Of a stretch of DNA of 64,000 bases, positions 1-8,999 are shown piece by piece (within the stretch, counting starts at the first letter, position 1; each line of letters opens with the position of its first letter). The notes under the pieces are model-generated. The model was not told the DNA's origin and searched no databases. It saw nothing but the letters and a program-made list of their open reading frames with translations. Source of the DNA: Micromonospora gifhornensis (GTDB lineage Bacteria > Actinomycetota > Actinomycetes > Mycobacteriales > Micromonosporaceae); NCBI RefSeq assembly GCF_016863515.1, contig NZ_BOPA01000014.1:248001-312000 (forward strand). Reading direction: 5' to 3'. A program made the position numbers and the translations under genes.

Positions 1-12
1 GGGTCGGCTGGT

Positions 13-50
13 GCCCACCGCCCGCGCCCGGTAGGGCGCGGGCGGTGGGC
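13..50. terminator. Strong hairpin terminator downstream of the dehydrogenase gene
   Basis: A perfect 17-bp inverted repeat (13-29 and 34-50) with a 4-nt loop, flanked by a further GGTCG/CGACC pair. It lies just past the 3' end of the minus-strand dehydrogenase gene, so it probably ends that transcript. There is no T-tract, as is usual for actinobacterial hairpins. Confidence 0.75.
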
Positions 51-103
51 CGACCGTGTCCGCTCGGGCGGCGCGGCGGCCCGGGCCGCCCGACGGCGGG
101 CGG

Positions 104-1210
104 TCAGGCCGTCGGGGTGGCGCCGTCGACGCTGAGGACAACCTTGAACGCGTCCTGCCGGTCGAAGAGTCTGTACGCCGCAGCGGCCTCGCCCAGCGGC
201 ATCCGGTGCGTGACGATCCGGCTCGGATCCAGCCGGCCGGACCGGATCAGCGCCAGCACCGGGTCCCGCATCCGGATCGGGTCACCGACAGCGAACCGCA
301 CCGTCAGCTCGCGGGCGAACGCGAGCCCGGTGGGGAAGGGCATCGCGGCGGAATGGTGTGCGCCCACCGCGCAGACTGTGGCGTGTGCGGCTGCTGCCCG
401 GATCGCACAGGCCAACGCCGCGTCGCTGCCCACCGCCTCGATGACCGCGTCTGCGCCGCGGCCACCGTCGTCGCGTACCACCTCGTCGAGCTGTTCCGGG
501 GTGACAGCGGTGAACCCGAGGTCGGCCGCCCGCGTCCGCCGCGCCGGCGTCGGGTCGGCGATCACCACCCGCGCGGCGCCGGCCGTCACCGCGCACAGCC
601 CGGCGAGCAGACCGAGCGGGCCCGCGCCAACCACCGCGACGAGGGCACCGGGAGCCACCTGCGCCCCGTGCACCGCGGCCAGCCCGGTCGTCAGCACGTC
701 GCCCGCGAAGAGCGCCTGTTCGTCGGTGACATCGTCCGGGGTGGCGGCCAGCACCACGTCGGCGAAGGGCACCCGGACGAACTCGGCCTGCCCACCGGGC
801 AGCGGCGCCCCCACCACGTCGGCGTACCCGAAGAGGGTGACCTTCGGACACTGGTAGTGCCAGCCACGCGCACACGCGTCGCAGCGCCCGCAGGCGACCA
901 CGTCGGAGGCGAAGACCCTGGTGCCGACGGCAAAGGGGGCCTGTGACCCCGCCTCGTGGACGGTGCCGGCGAACTCGTGCCCCAGCACCGTGCCGGGCGT
1001 GAATTTCGGCAGCTCTCCCCGGTACGGGTGCAGGTCGGTACCGCACACGGCGGTGCGGGTGACCCGCACGATCACGTCACGCGGATGCTGTATCCGGGGC
1101 AGTTCCACCTCGTCGACGCGTACCGAACCCGGGCCGTGATAGACGACCGCCCGCATGGTCGGGTTCCCACGGCGTCCGGGCTCCGTGGCCCGTGTTCCTG
1201 GCATGGTCAT
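104..1210 (-). CDS. Zinc-dependent alcohol dehydrogenase (MDR family)
   Basis: A 368-residue medium-chain dehydrogenase that should oxidise an alcohol, or reduce an aldehyde, using NAD(P). Seen: catalytic-zinc ligands Cys56 (motif VCGTDLH) and His78-Glu79 (GHEF), four structural-zinc cysteines at 107, 110, 113 and 121, and the nucleotide-binding loop VVGAGPLG at 193-200. The ATG at 1210 is chosen because GGAAGG lies 7 nt upstream; an ATG at 1156 (MRAVVY) is the usual family start and remains possible. It is divergent from the amidase gene. The substrate cannot be read from sequence; in this setting it may supply an aldehyde or acid to the cluster together with the aldehyde dehydrogenase at 6399-7805. 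Confidence 0.9.
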   Translation of the reverse strand: MTMPGTRATEPGRRGNPTMRAVVYHGPGSVRVDEVELPRIQHPRDVIVRVTRTAVCGTDLHPYRGELPKFTPGTVLGHEFAGTVHEAGSQAPFAVGTRVFASDVVACGRCDACARGWHYQCPKVTLFGYADVVGAPLPGGQAEFVRVPFADVVLAATPDDVTDEQALFAGDVLTTGLAAVHGAQVAPGALVAVVGAGPLGLLAGLCAVTAGAARVVIADPTPARRTRAADLGFTAVTPEQLDEVVRDDGGRGADAVIEAVGSDAALACAIRAAAAHATVCAVGAHHSAAMPFPTGLAFARELTVRFAVGDPIRMRDPVLALIRSGRLDPSRIVTHRMPLGEAAAAYRLFDRQDAFKVVLSVDGATPTA

Positions 1211-1531
1211 CAGCGCACCTTCCCGACTGGGCTGGCACGGGGCACCGTACCGGCAGTTGGTGGGGGTCGCTGCGATCCTGGGCCAGGCGGCCCGCCGCCG
1301 ACCAACCGCCGACGGCCGCCGATCCGCCCTGCTCCGACGGGCGGTCGATCGGCCCTGCTCCGACGGTCACCCGTGGCGCCCTGGCGCGATGGTCGGCCGG
1401 TCGGCTGCCGCCCGGGGCCCGCCTGGCCATGGCCGATCGAGGGCTGAAGAGAGGGGTACGCGGGCCGGTCTGCGACGCGAAGACTGGGCAGGCGGCGATC
1501 TGCCGACGACGACGGAATGAGGTGGCGTACG
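1211..1531. promoter_or_regulatory. Divergent intergenic region with a 21-bp direct repeat
   Basis: This 321-bp gap separates the dehydrogenase (minus) from the amidase (plus), so it must hold two promoters. It contains two copies of a 21-bp unit, 1320-1340 and 1346-1366, differing at one base and starting 26 bp apart. No coding sequence was recognised. The repeat may be a paired regulator site; this is inference from position only. Confidence 0.5.
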
Positions 1532-3010
1532 GTGCCCGATGCTGGACAGCCCGGCCCGGATCCGTGCTGGTGGTCGGCGCGGCAGGTGGCCGACGCGATC
1601 GCCGCCCGGCGGATTTCGGCCCGGGAGTACCTCGACCTCCAGCTCGCTCGGATCGAGCAGTTCAACGCCGGGTTGGGGCTGGTCGTCACTATCGACGAGC
1701 GGGCTCGGGAGTACGCCCGGCAGGCCGACGAGGCGACCGTCCGGGGGGAACGGCGAGGGCCGCTGCACGGCGTCGCCATGACCATCAAGGACTGTCTCGC
1801 CACCGCTGGCCTGCGGACCACCGGTGGCCTGGCCGACCTGCGGACGTACCAGCCCCGGGAGGACGCCACGGCGGTGGCCGCGCTGCGCGACGCCGGAGTT
1901 ATCGTGTTCGGCAAGACCAACGTACCGTCGGGCTCGGGCGACCTACAGTCCTACAACGAGCTGTTCGGCGTGGCCCGCAACCCATGGCATCCGGAGTACA
2001 CCACCAGCGGATCCTCCGGCGGTGCGGCCGGTGCGGTCGCCGCCGGGTTCACCCCTCTCGAACTCGGCACCGACGTGGCCGGCTCGATCCGGGTACCCGC
2101 CGGTGCCTGCGGCGTGTTCGGCCATAAACCCAGCTACCGCGCGGTGCCGATGGTCGGCCACGTGCCGCCGTACCCGTTCAAGCCCCGGGAGGCGGACATC
2201 GCGGTGGTCGGCCCGATCTCCCGTACTGTCGAGGATCTGGAGACCGCCCTGACGGCGATCGCCGTACCGCACCCGTGGGACGCGCCGGCCTGGCGGCTGT
2301 CGCTGCCGCCGCCGCGTCCGGTGCGCCGTGTGGCGACCTGGTTCGACGACCCGTACTGCCCGGTGGACGCCGAGGTCCGGGCCGCGCTGCGCGAGGCTGC
2401 GGACCGGCTCGCCGACAGCGGCGTTCAGGTCGAGGAGGCCCGCCCCTCTGGGGTACGGCTCGCCGCCAGCGACCACGTCTTCCGCCGGTTGCTGGCGTCG
2501 GTGGCGATGCCCGAACACACCGCCGACGATATCGATGACATCGCCGCCGGACGACGTCCACCCCGGGCGGTACTGGGCGGCGAGTACGTCGCCCAGCGCT
2601 ACCGTGACTGGACGGAGGCCGACGACCAGCGGACCCGCCTGCGGACCCGGTGGCGGCAGTTCTTCGGCGGCTACGACGCGATCCTGCTGCCGGTGGCCCC
2701 CAACCTGGCCGCCCGGCACGACCACCGCTCCTTCGAAGACCGCACCGTCACGGTCGACGGGGTGCCGCGCCCGTACTGGGACCAGATCGTCTGGGCGGGC
2801 CTGACCGGGGTCAGTTACCTGCCGTCCACGGTGGTGCCGGTCCGCGTCGACTCGCGGGGCCTGCCGATCGGTATCGCGGTGGCCGGCGACTACCTCCAGG
2901 ATCGCACGACGCTGGCGGTGGCCCGCCGACTCGCCACGGTCCTGCCACCCATCGGCCACCCCGAGCTGACCGTGGTGACCGCCGACGAGCTGCCGGCAGG
3001 GCAGCACTGA
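1532..3010 (+). CDS. Amidase signature (AS) family hydrolase
   Basis: A 492-residue amidase-signature enzyme hydrolysing an amide C-N bond (acylamide to acid plus amine or ammonia). The Ser-cisSer-Lys triad is visible: Lys near 86 (MTIKD), the cis-Ser within SGSSGG near 161, and the nucleophile Ser near 185 in DVAGSIRVP. The GTG at 1532 is chosen over the ATG at 1517 because GAGGTGG sits 6 nt before it, whereas 1517 has no ribosome binding site. No signal peptide, so cytosolic. The next gene starts 14 nt after its stop, so the two form an operon. In the cluster it might remove a protecting amide or ammonia, as amidases do in guanidinobutyrate-type starter pathways, but that role is a guess. 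Confidence 0.9.
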   Translation: MPDAGQPGPDPCWWSARQVADAIAARRISAREYLDLQLARIEQFNAGLGLVVTIDERAREYARQADEATVRGERRGPLHGVAMTIKDCLATAGLRTTGGLADLRTYQPREDATAVAALRDAGVIVFGKTNVPSGSGDLQSYNELFGVARNPWHPEYTTSGSSGGAAGAVAAGFTPLELGTDVAGSIRVPAGACGVFGHKPSYRAVPMVGHVPPYPFKPREADIAVVGPISRTVEDLETALTAIAVPHPWDAPAWRLSLPPPRPVRRVATWFDDPYCPVDAEVRAALREAADRLADSGVQVEEARPSGVRLAASDHVFRRLLASVAMPEHTADDIDDIAAGRRPPRAVLGGEYVAQRYRDWTEADDQRTRLRTRWRQFFGGYDAILLPVAPNLAARHDHRSFEDRTVTVDGVPRPYWDQIVWAGLTGVSYLPSTVVPVRVDSRGLPIGIAVAGDYLQDRTTLAVARRLATVLPPIGHPELTVVTADELPAGQH

Positions 3011-3024
3011 CTGGGAAGGTCCGC

Positions 3025-4383
3025 ATGACAGAGCCGATCGACGTCGTCGTGCCCAATGTGGCCGAGTTCAACACCCGCAACCCGGCCGTCTCCCTGGGCC
3101 CAGCCGTCACCGACGTCGTCACCCGCCTGGCCGGGCATCTCGGCGACTACGCGGTCTACTGGAGCAGCCGGCGACGGGTGCTGGTGCTGCCCGAGGGGTA
3201 TGACCGGCACTGGTACGCCGACGTACACCGGCTGCTGGACGAGCCGGCGCCGCCGGTCGTCTCGCCGGCCCCCGTCAGCGGAATGGTGGCCCGGGACCTG
3301 CTCGCCGACGGCGCCGCGCTGGCCCGTCTCCGCTCGCTGTTGACCGGCCACGACGAGGCGCGGCTGGTCACCTGGGGGGCGACCGCGGAGGTCTACCTGC
3401 TCGCGGCGACCCTGCGGGGGTGGGGGCTGGCGGTACGCCTCGACGGGGTGCCGGAACGCGACTACTGGGTCAGCCGGTACCTGGATTCGAAGCTGAGCTG
3501 CCTCGACCTGGCCCGTGAGGTGTCCGAGGTGCGGGTGCCGCCCGGCCTGTTGGTGGTCGACAACACGGAGCTGCGGGGCGCGGTTGAGCACCTGTTGACC
3601 CGGCACGAGCGGGTCATCGTGCGCAGCCCGTACGGCGTCGGCGGCGACGGCTCGGTGGTGTTGCAGCACGACGCCCGAGGCGTCGGGGCGCTGTGGAGCG
3701 CCGTGGAGCGGGACCCTTTCCTGCGGACCTTCCCGCTGCTGGTGCAGCAGTTCGTGGCGCACCGGCCCGGCGTCGGCTGCCCCGCGGTGGACCTGCGGAT
3801 CGACGACGACGGGGTCCGGGAGATCGTGCCCACCGCGATGGCGGTGGACGTCTCCCGGGTCCGGGGCGTACACGTCGGAACCGCCTCGGTGCCCGCGGCC
3901 GAGGCGGACCGGATGACCCGGATCGGCCGCGACATCGGGGCCGCCGCGCACGCCCGGGGCTTCCGCGGCTGGATGTGCGTGGACTTCGTCCTCGCCGACG
4001 ACGGCACCTACTACGTGACCGAGATCAACGCCCGGCGCAGCGGTGCCATGGCGGCGATCGCCATGCTGCGGCGGTGGGGCGCCACCGACCAGGTGGTCTT
4101 CTCCCACGACGCGGTCACGCTCGGCACCCGCGGGCCACTGTCCTATCTCGGCGACGTGCGGCCGGTGCTCGCCCGGCTCTGGGATGCCGGAGTGCGGATC
4201 CATCCGACGTCGGTGCGCGGGCTGGGCTTTCGGCAGCCGGCGCTGTCCCTGATGGCTCCGGGAACCGATGCGGCGCAGGCGCGGCAGGTCGTCGAGGACG
4301 CCGCGCGGGAGTTGACCGCCGCGGTCGGCGGCGGGGAGCGGGTCCGCCGGCCGACCGCCGCCGCGGTGCCATCGGCCGGGTGA
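3025..4383 (+). CDS. ATP-grasp ligase with N-terminal pre-ATP-grasp region
   Basis: A 452-residue protein with an N-terminal alpha/beta region (about 1-190) and a C-terminal ATP-grasp fold (about 195-400). Seen: the nucleotide loop RSPYGVGGDGSVV and the metal-site motif VTEINARRSGAMA. ATP-grasp enzymes activate a carboxylate as acyl phosphate and couple it to an amine, thiol or hydroxyl. The layout resembles PGM1-type peptide ligases and other natural-product ATP-grasp proteins. The ATG has GGAAGG 8 nt upstream. It is probably cotranscribed with the amidase. A second, different ATP-grasp protein lies at 9000, so two separate couplings are expected. Acceptor and donor are unknown. Confidence 0.8.
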   Translation: MTEPIDVVVPNVAEFNTRNPAVSLGPAVTDVVTRLAGHLGDYAVYWSSRRRVLVLPEGYDRHWYADVHRLLDEPAPPVVSPAPVSGMVARDLLADGAALARLRSLLTGHDEARLVTWGATAEVYLLAATLRGWGLAVRLDGVPERDYWVSRYLDSKLSCLDLAREVSEVRVPPGLLVVDNTELRGAVEHLLTRHERVIVRSPYGVGGDGSVVLQHDARGVGALWSAVERDPFLRTFPLLVQQFVAHRPGVGCPAVDLRIDDDGVREIVPTAMAVDVSRVRGVHVGTASVPAAEADRMTRIGRDIGAAAHARGFRGWMCVDFVLADDGTYYVTEINARRSGAMAAIAMLRRWGATDQVVFSHDAVTLGTRGPLSYLGDVRPVLARLWDAGVRIHPTSVRGLGFRQPALSLMAPGTDAAQARQVVEDAARELTAAVGGGERVRRPTAAAVPSAG

Positions 4384-4425
4384 CCGCAGCGGGCCGCGGG
4401 AGTGGTGTCCCCCGGCCCGCTGCGG
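4384..4425. terminator. Hairpin between convergent genes
   Basis: A 17-bp stem with one mismatch (4384-4400 against 4409-4425) and an 8-nt loop. It starts right after the ATP-grasp stop codon and just before the end of the convergent PhoX gene, so it may serve both strands. Confidence 0.7.
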
Positions 4426-4434
4426 TGTGCGGGA

Positions 4435-6354
4435 TCAGCGGCCGATCACGCCGCCGTCGCGGCGCCGGATCGCCACGGTCGCCGAGCGGGGACGCCCCTT
4501 CGGGTCACGGTCGGGCCAGCTGCTCACCGACTGGGGGTTCGCCGGCGAGGGCCGTTCCAGGGTGGGCACCGCCTCACCCGGGTGCTGCACATTGATGAAC
4601 ATGGTCCGGTGGTCCGGGGTGAAGGCGATGCCGGACAGCTCGCAGCCGCGCGGACCGACCGCGAAGCGGCGGACCTCGCCGGTGACCGGGTCGGCCGCCA
4701 ACAGCGCGTTGTTGCCCAGGTAGACGTAGTACGTCTGGGGATTGCTCAGCGACGAGTTGGAGATGTCGCTCTGGATCCACATCCGTCCGTCGCGGTCGAT
4801 GGCCAGGCCGTCCGGCGAGCCGAACTTGCTCGTCGCGTCGAGCGGCACGCTCGGGTCGAATTCGGGATCGCCCGCCAGGAGGAAGATGTCCCACTCGAAG
4901 GAGGTGGCGGTGGCGTCCGCGTGCCGCTCCCGCCACCGGACGATGTGACCGAACGGGTTGGGCCGCCGGGGATTGGCCGCGTTCGGGAACCCGGTGCCGT
5001 TGCTCAGCGTGACGTACACGTCGTTGGTGTTCGGGTGTACCGCGATCCACTCCGGCCGGTCCATTGGCGTGGCACCGACCGCGTCGGCGGCCTGCCGGGT
5101 TCGCAGCAGCACGTCGGCCTGGTCGCGCCAGCCGTTGGCCGTGGTCAGCGGGCCGGTGCCGTGCTTGAGCGGCAACCAGCGACCGGTGCCGTCGTCGTCG
5201 AAGCGGGCCACGTAGAGGGTGCCGTGGTCCAGCGGGTGCCGGCCGGTCGCCCGCATGGTCCGCCACCGGCCGGAGCTGACGAACTTGTAGATGTACTCGC
5301 CGACCTGGTCGTCGCCGGTGTAGACCACCACCCGGCCCCGGGACTCCGTCACCGTGGCTGTCTCGTGCTTGATCCGTCCCAGCGCGGTGCGCTTCACCGG
5401 CTTGCTGTTCGGGTCGCGCGGGTCGATCTCTACCACCCAGCCAAATCGGTTCGGCTCGTTGGGGGTCGCCGCGAGGTCGAAGCGCGGATTCCCGTGGTGC
5501 CACCGGTACCCGTAGCCCCACCGGGTCACGCCGTACCGGGCCTGCTCCGGCGTGGGCTCCCAGGTCGGGTCCTCGGTGGCGAAGTACTCGTTGAAGTTCT
5601 CCTCGCAGGTCAGGTAGGTGCCCCACGGGGTGGCGCCGCACGAGCAGTTGTTCAGCGTGCCGCGCGGCTCGGCCCCGGTCTGCAAGGCGGGGTGATTGCC
5701 CGAGAGCGGGCCGGAGAAACGTACCGGGGTGTCCGTGGTGATCCGCCGGTTGTACCGGGAGTCCACCAGTTGCCACCGTCCCCGGCGCAGCGCGATCTCC
5801 ACCACGCTGACGCCGTGCGCCGCCAGCGACTTGGCCACCTTCTCCGGGGTCATGACCGCGTCGCCGTCGGGGAAGAGCAGCACCTGGTCGGCGTACTCGT
5901 GGTTGAGGACCAGCAGGCCACGGTCGGGGCCCAACGGGAAGTACTGCATGCCGTCGTGGCCCATGCCGATCTGCCTGGCCTGGTCGGCCGCGGAGTTCGA
6001 GGCGTCTCGGCGCCAGGCCGGCCCGTTCGCCCGGATCGGGGTGCCCCAGGGGATGAGGACCTCCGCGGTGTATCCGTCGGCGACGGTGAGGGTGTCCGCG
6101 GAGCTGATCGGGACCGCCGGGAAGTTCAGCAGCCGTCGGCGGTGCCGCGCCCCGGCGGCGGCCGCCGTACCGGGGCCGGCTACGCCCGCGCCCAGGAAGC
6201 CGGCGGCCGCCACGACGCCGCCGGTCAGCGCGGTACGGCGGGACAGCCGGGTGGCGACCACGTCCTGGAAGAGCCGGTTACTGGACGGGTTGGAGCTGAT
6301 GTCGTCCGACTCCGGATACGGCTGGGGATCTGACGAGGTGACTGCGCTGGACAA
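4435..6354 (-). CDS. PhoX-family phosphatase, Tat-exported
   Basis: A 639-residue DUF839/PhoX protein; these are calcium- and iron-dependent secreted phosphatases with a beta-propeller fold. Seen: a twin-arginine signal around 37-60 (LSRRTALTGG followed by an Ala/Gly-rich stretch), then a long body with PhoX-like segments such as CEENFNEYF and HPNTNDVYVTLSNGTG. It starts at TTG (6354) preceded by GGAGGT with 6-nt spacing; no nearby ATG fits better. It ends 10 nt from a hairpin shared with the convergent ATP-grasp gene. It could simply scavenge phosphate; because an APH-type kinase is encoded at 30110, it could also dephosphorylate an exported phosphorylated product, as StrK does for streptomycin phosphate. 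That link is inference. Confidence 0.85.
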   Translation of the reverse strand: MSSAVTSSDPQPYPESDDISSNPSSNRLFQDVVATRLSRRTALTGGVVAAAGFLGAGVAGPGTAAAAGARHRRRLLNFPAVPISSADTLTVADGYTAEVLIPWGTPIRANGPAWRRDASNSAADQARQIGMGHDGMQYFPLGPDRGLLVLNHEYADQVLLFPDGDAVMTPEKVAKSLAAHGVSVVEIALRRGRWQLVDSRYNRRITTDTPVRFSGPLSGNHPALQTGAEPRGTLNNCSCGATPWGTYLTCEENFNEYFATEDPTWEPTPEQARYGVTRWGYGYRWHHGNPRFDLAATPNEPNRFGWVVEIDPRDPNSKPVKRTALGRIKHETATVTESRGRVVVYTGDDQVGEYIYKFVSSGRWRTMRATGRHPLDHGTLYVARFDDDGTGRWLPLKHGTGPLTTANGWRDQADVLLRTRQAADAVGATPMDRPEWIAVHPNTNDVYVTLSNGTGFPNAANPRRPNPFGHIVRWRERHADATATSFEWDIFLLAGDPEFDPSVPLDATSKFGSPDGLAIDRDGRMWIQSDISNSSLSNPQTYYVYLGNNALLAADPVTGEVRRFAVGPRGCELSGIAFTPDHRTMFINVQHPGEAVPTLERPSPANPQSVSSWPDRDPKGRPRSATVAIRRRDGGVIGR

Positions 6355-6398
6355 GGTTGACCTCCAGGAGGGATGGGCCGGCGGCGGGTTCCCGCTGT

Positions 6399-7805
6399 TC
6401 AGGGCCGTCGCACGGCATGGGTGATCTTGATGTTGGTGTACTCCAACAGCCCCCAGAGGCCGTACTCCACGCCGCTGCCGGATTCCCGGAGACCGCCGAA
6501 GGGGACGTCGTGGCGCAGGTCACCGTGGGTGTTGACCCAGGCGGTGCCGCACTCGAGGCGGGCGGCCAGGGCCCGGGCCACGGCCGGCTCGCCCCAGACC
6601 GAACCACCCAGGGCGAAACGGGTGCCGTTGGCCCGGGCCAACGCCTCGTCGAGGTCGTGGTAGCCGATGACCGGCACCACCGGCCCGAACTGCTCGTCCT
6701 GCTCCAGGTCGGTGCCCGGGGGCAGGTCGCTCACCACGGTCGGCGGATAGAAGTGTCCGGCACGGGGCAGTGCCCCGCCGCCGGTCACCACCCGGGCGCC
6801 GGCTCCCGCCGCCGACTCCACCAACCGGTGTACGTGCGCGAGCTGGGCCTGGCTGACCAGCGGACCGAGGTCGGTGCGCGGATCACGACCGTCGCCGACC
6901 ACCGCCGCCTTCGCCTCGGCGTGCAGCGCCTCGGTCAGCTCGGCCGCCTGCCCGGCCGACACGTACACCCGCTTGATCGCTGCGCAGAACTGACCACTGT
7001 TGACGGTGGCGCGCCGAAAGATTTCCCCGGCGACCCGGTCGATCCGAGTGCCGGGCAGCACGATGCACGGGTCGTTCCCGCCCAGCTCCAGGACCACCCG
7101 CTTGAATGAGTCGGCGGCGCGGCGCGCGATGGCCCGCCCGGAGCGGACCGAACCGGTGAAGGAGATCATCCGGATCGCCGGGTGCTCCACCAACGCCGGT
7201 CCGAGGGCACCGTCTCCGCTGATCGTGTTCAGTACGCCCGGCGGCAGCGCCTCGGCCAGCAACTGTCCCATCCGCAGGCTGGACAGCGGGGTGACCGGTG
7301 ACGGTTTGAGTACCACCGTGTTGCCGGCCAACAGCGCCGGTGCGATCTTGGTGACGGCCAGGATGATCGGATAGTTGCTGGGGGCGATCGCCGCGACTGG
7401 TCCCACCGGCGTCCGGTCCATCGTGGCCTCGACGGTCTCCTCGGCGACCAGCTCCTGCCGGGGTAACGACAGCTCGGCGGTGTGGCCGAACCAGTCGGCG
7501 GCGAGCGTGACCTCCGCCCGGGCCTGCCGTAACGGCTTGCCCTGTTCGGCGGTGAGCAGCTCGGCCACCTCGTCGCCCGCCCGCGCCAACGCCGCGCCGC
7601 AGGCCAGCAGCGCCGCCCGCCGCGAGTCGGCGTCGGTACGGGACCAGTGGCCAAAGGCGGCGGTGGCACCCAGGACCGCGTCGTCGAGCTGTGTGGCCGT
7701 GCACCGTGGCGCCTCGGTGAAAAGCTCGGTGGTGGCTGGGTTCTCCACCGGCATCCGATCGGGGGAGTGCGCCGAACGTCCCGCGATGGTCATCGGAATG
7801 ATCAC
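6399..7805 (-). CDS. NAD(P)-dependent aldehyde dehydrogenase
   Basis: A 468-residue aldehyde dehydrogenase close to the succinate-semialdehyde / aminobutyraldehyde group, oxidising an aldehyde to a carboxylic acid. Seen: catalytic Cys274 in NSGQFCAA, general base Glu240 in LELGGNDP, and the nucleotide motif FTGSVRSG. The GTG at 7805 was chosen because GGGGAG lies 7 nt upstream; longer reading-frame starts lack a ribosome binding site, and an ATG at 7793 is an alternative. It lies upstream of PhoX with a 44-nt gap, so the two may be cotranscribed. It could make a 4-carbon amino acid for the carrier-protein chemistry of the cluster; this is speculative. Confidence 0.9.
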   Translation of the reverse strand: MIIPMTIAGRSAHSPDRMPVENPATTELFTEAPRCTATQLDDAVLGATAAFGHWSRTDADSRRAALLACGAALARAGDEVAELLTAEQGKPLRQARAEVTLAADWFGHTAELSLPRQELVAEETVEATMDRTPVGPVAAIAPSNYPIILAVTKIAPALLAGNTVVLKPSPVTPLSSLRMGQLLAEALPPGVLNTISGDGALGPALVEHPAIRMISFTGSVRSGRAIARRAADSFKRVVLELGGNDPCIVLPGTRIDRVAGEIFRRATVNSGQFCAAIKRVYVSAGQAAELTEALHAEAKAAVVGDGRDPRTDLGPLVSQAQLAHVHRLVESAAGAGARVVTGGGALPRAGHFYPPTVVSDLPPGTDLEQDEQFGPVVPVIGYHDLDEALARANGTRFALGGSVWGEPAVARALAARLECGTAWVNTHGDLRHDVPFGGLRESGSGVEYGLWGLLEYTNIKITHAVRRP

Positions 7806-7818
7806 GGACACTCTCCCC

Positions 7819-7855
7819 ACTGGCCTGGCCGGCCCGGTCGGCGGACCAGGCCAGT
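7819..7855. promoter_or_regulatory. Perfect 10-bp inverted repeat in a divergent promoter region
   Basis: ACTGGCCTGG (7819-7828) and its exact complement (7846-7855) are separated by 17 bp, just upstream of the aldehyde dehydrogenase start and in the 233-bp gap before the KAS III-like gene. Position and symmetry suggest an operator for a dimeric regulator. A transcript hairpin is also possible, though no gene ends here. Confidence 0.5.
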
Positions 7856-8038
7856 CTTCGCGTCGATCACCGCGCCCAGGAACCCCGCTTGCGGGCATGC
7901 TCGTCCGGCTAGGGGTTTGGAGCGCCCGTCGGCGGCTTTCCGGTGCACCCGGTGCGCGGGAGGGTCAGTGGCGTACGGCGGTCCCGGCCCGGCGCCGCCG
8001 CTACCTCGAACGGGCCGGCATCGGCGGAAGGGGGCCAG

Positions 8039-8974
8039 GTGACGTCCATCGAGGCAGTGCACACGTACCTGCCACCGAATCGGGTGCCGGTGGGCGACTG
8101 CCTGGCCGACTACGGGTTCTCGGCGGCGCAGATCCGGATGCACGAGCGGTTCTACGGCTTCCGCGAGGTGCGACTCGACCCGCAGGGCAGCCTGGCCGAC
8201 CTGCTGGTCGGCGGGGGCGCCGGGATGGCCGAGCTGGCCGGCCGGGAGCACCTGGTCCGCTACGTACTGCACGCCCGGACCATGCCGGTGGTGGCGCCGT
8301 ACCCGGTCAACCCGGTACGGGAGGCCGCCCGCCGGCTGGGCCTGGCCCACGCCACCACGTTCACCGTCAGCCAGCATGCCTGCGCGTCCGGCCTGCTCGC
8401 CGTCGACCTCGCCGGCACGCTGCTGGCCGACGACCCCGACCCCGCGGCACTGGCGCTGGTGCTCACCGGAGAGAAGGCCTTCACCGCCTCCGCCCAGGTC
8501 ATCTCCGGCACCGGCGTGATGGGGGAGGGCTGTTCGGCGGTGCTGGTCAGCGCGCACGGCCGGCGGGACCGGGTGCTCTCCTACGCGGCCGGCACCTACG
8601 GCCGGTTTTCCGCCGGACCGTGGATGTCGGAGCCGGACGCGGCGGCCTTCCGGGACGACTACCCGGTCATGGTCGCCGAGGTGGTGCGGGCCGCGGTCGA
8701 GGAGTCCGGTCTGGACCTCGACCAGATCGGGACGATCCTGCCGCACAACGTCAACCGGCTGTCCTGGCTGCGGGTGCTCCGGCTGCTGAACATCCGCAGC
8801 GCCGAGCGGCTGGTTCTGGACAACCTCCCGAGCACCGGGCACTGCTTCGCCGCGGACTCCTTCGCCGCCTACCAGCTGGCCTGCGAACAGGGCCGGCTCG
8901 CGCCCGGCGACCCGTACCTGATGACGTCGGTGGGGCTCGGCGCCACCGTCTCCGCCATGGTCCTCGTCCACTGA
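8039..8974 (+). CDS. KAS III-like (thiolase-fold) ketosynthase
   Basis: A 311-residue 3-oxoacyl-ACP synthase III-like protein. These enzymes condense an acyl thioester with a malonyl-type carrier or transfer acyl groups. Seen: active-site Cys115 in SQHACASG and His236 in LPHNVNR. The third catalytic residue, Asn in the usual GNTSAA motif, is absent: the aligned site reads TGHCFAADS (His268, Cys269), so the chemistry may not be a standard decarboxylative condensation. The GTG at 8039 has GGAAGG upstream; the upstream in-frame ATG at 7943 would add 32 low-complexity residues. It heads a plus-strand operon running through the carrier protein and acyl-CoA dehydrogenase genes to the phosphopantetheinyl transferase. 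Confidence 0.8.
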   Translation: MTSIEAVHTYLPPNRVPVGDCLADYGFSAAQIRMHERFYGFREVRLDPQGSLADLLVGGGAGMAELAGREHLVRYVLHARTMPVVAPYPVNPVREAARRLGLAHATTFTVSQHACASGLLAVDLAGTLLADDPDPAALALVLTGEKAFTASAQVISGTGVMGEGCSAVLVSAHGRRDRVLSYAAGTYGRFSAGPWMSEPDAAAFRDDYPVMVAEVVRAAVEESGLDLDQIGTILPHNVNRLSWLRVLRLLNIRSAERLVLDNLPSTGHCFAADSFAAYQLACEQGRLAPGDPYLMTSVGLGATVSAMVLVH

Positions 8975-8999
8975 ACCCCCCGAGCCTGGAGAGCGACAC

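Noticed and set aside
4402..6333. A 643-codon plus-strand frame opposite PhoX
   Set aside because: A shadow frame: no domain motifs, while the minus strand has a Tat signal and PhoX features.
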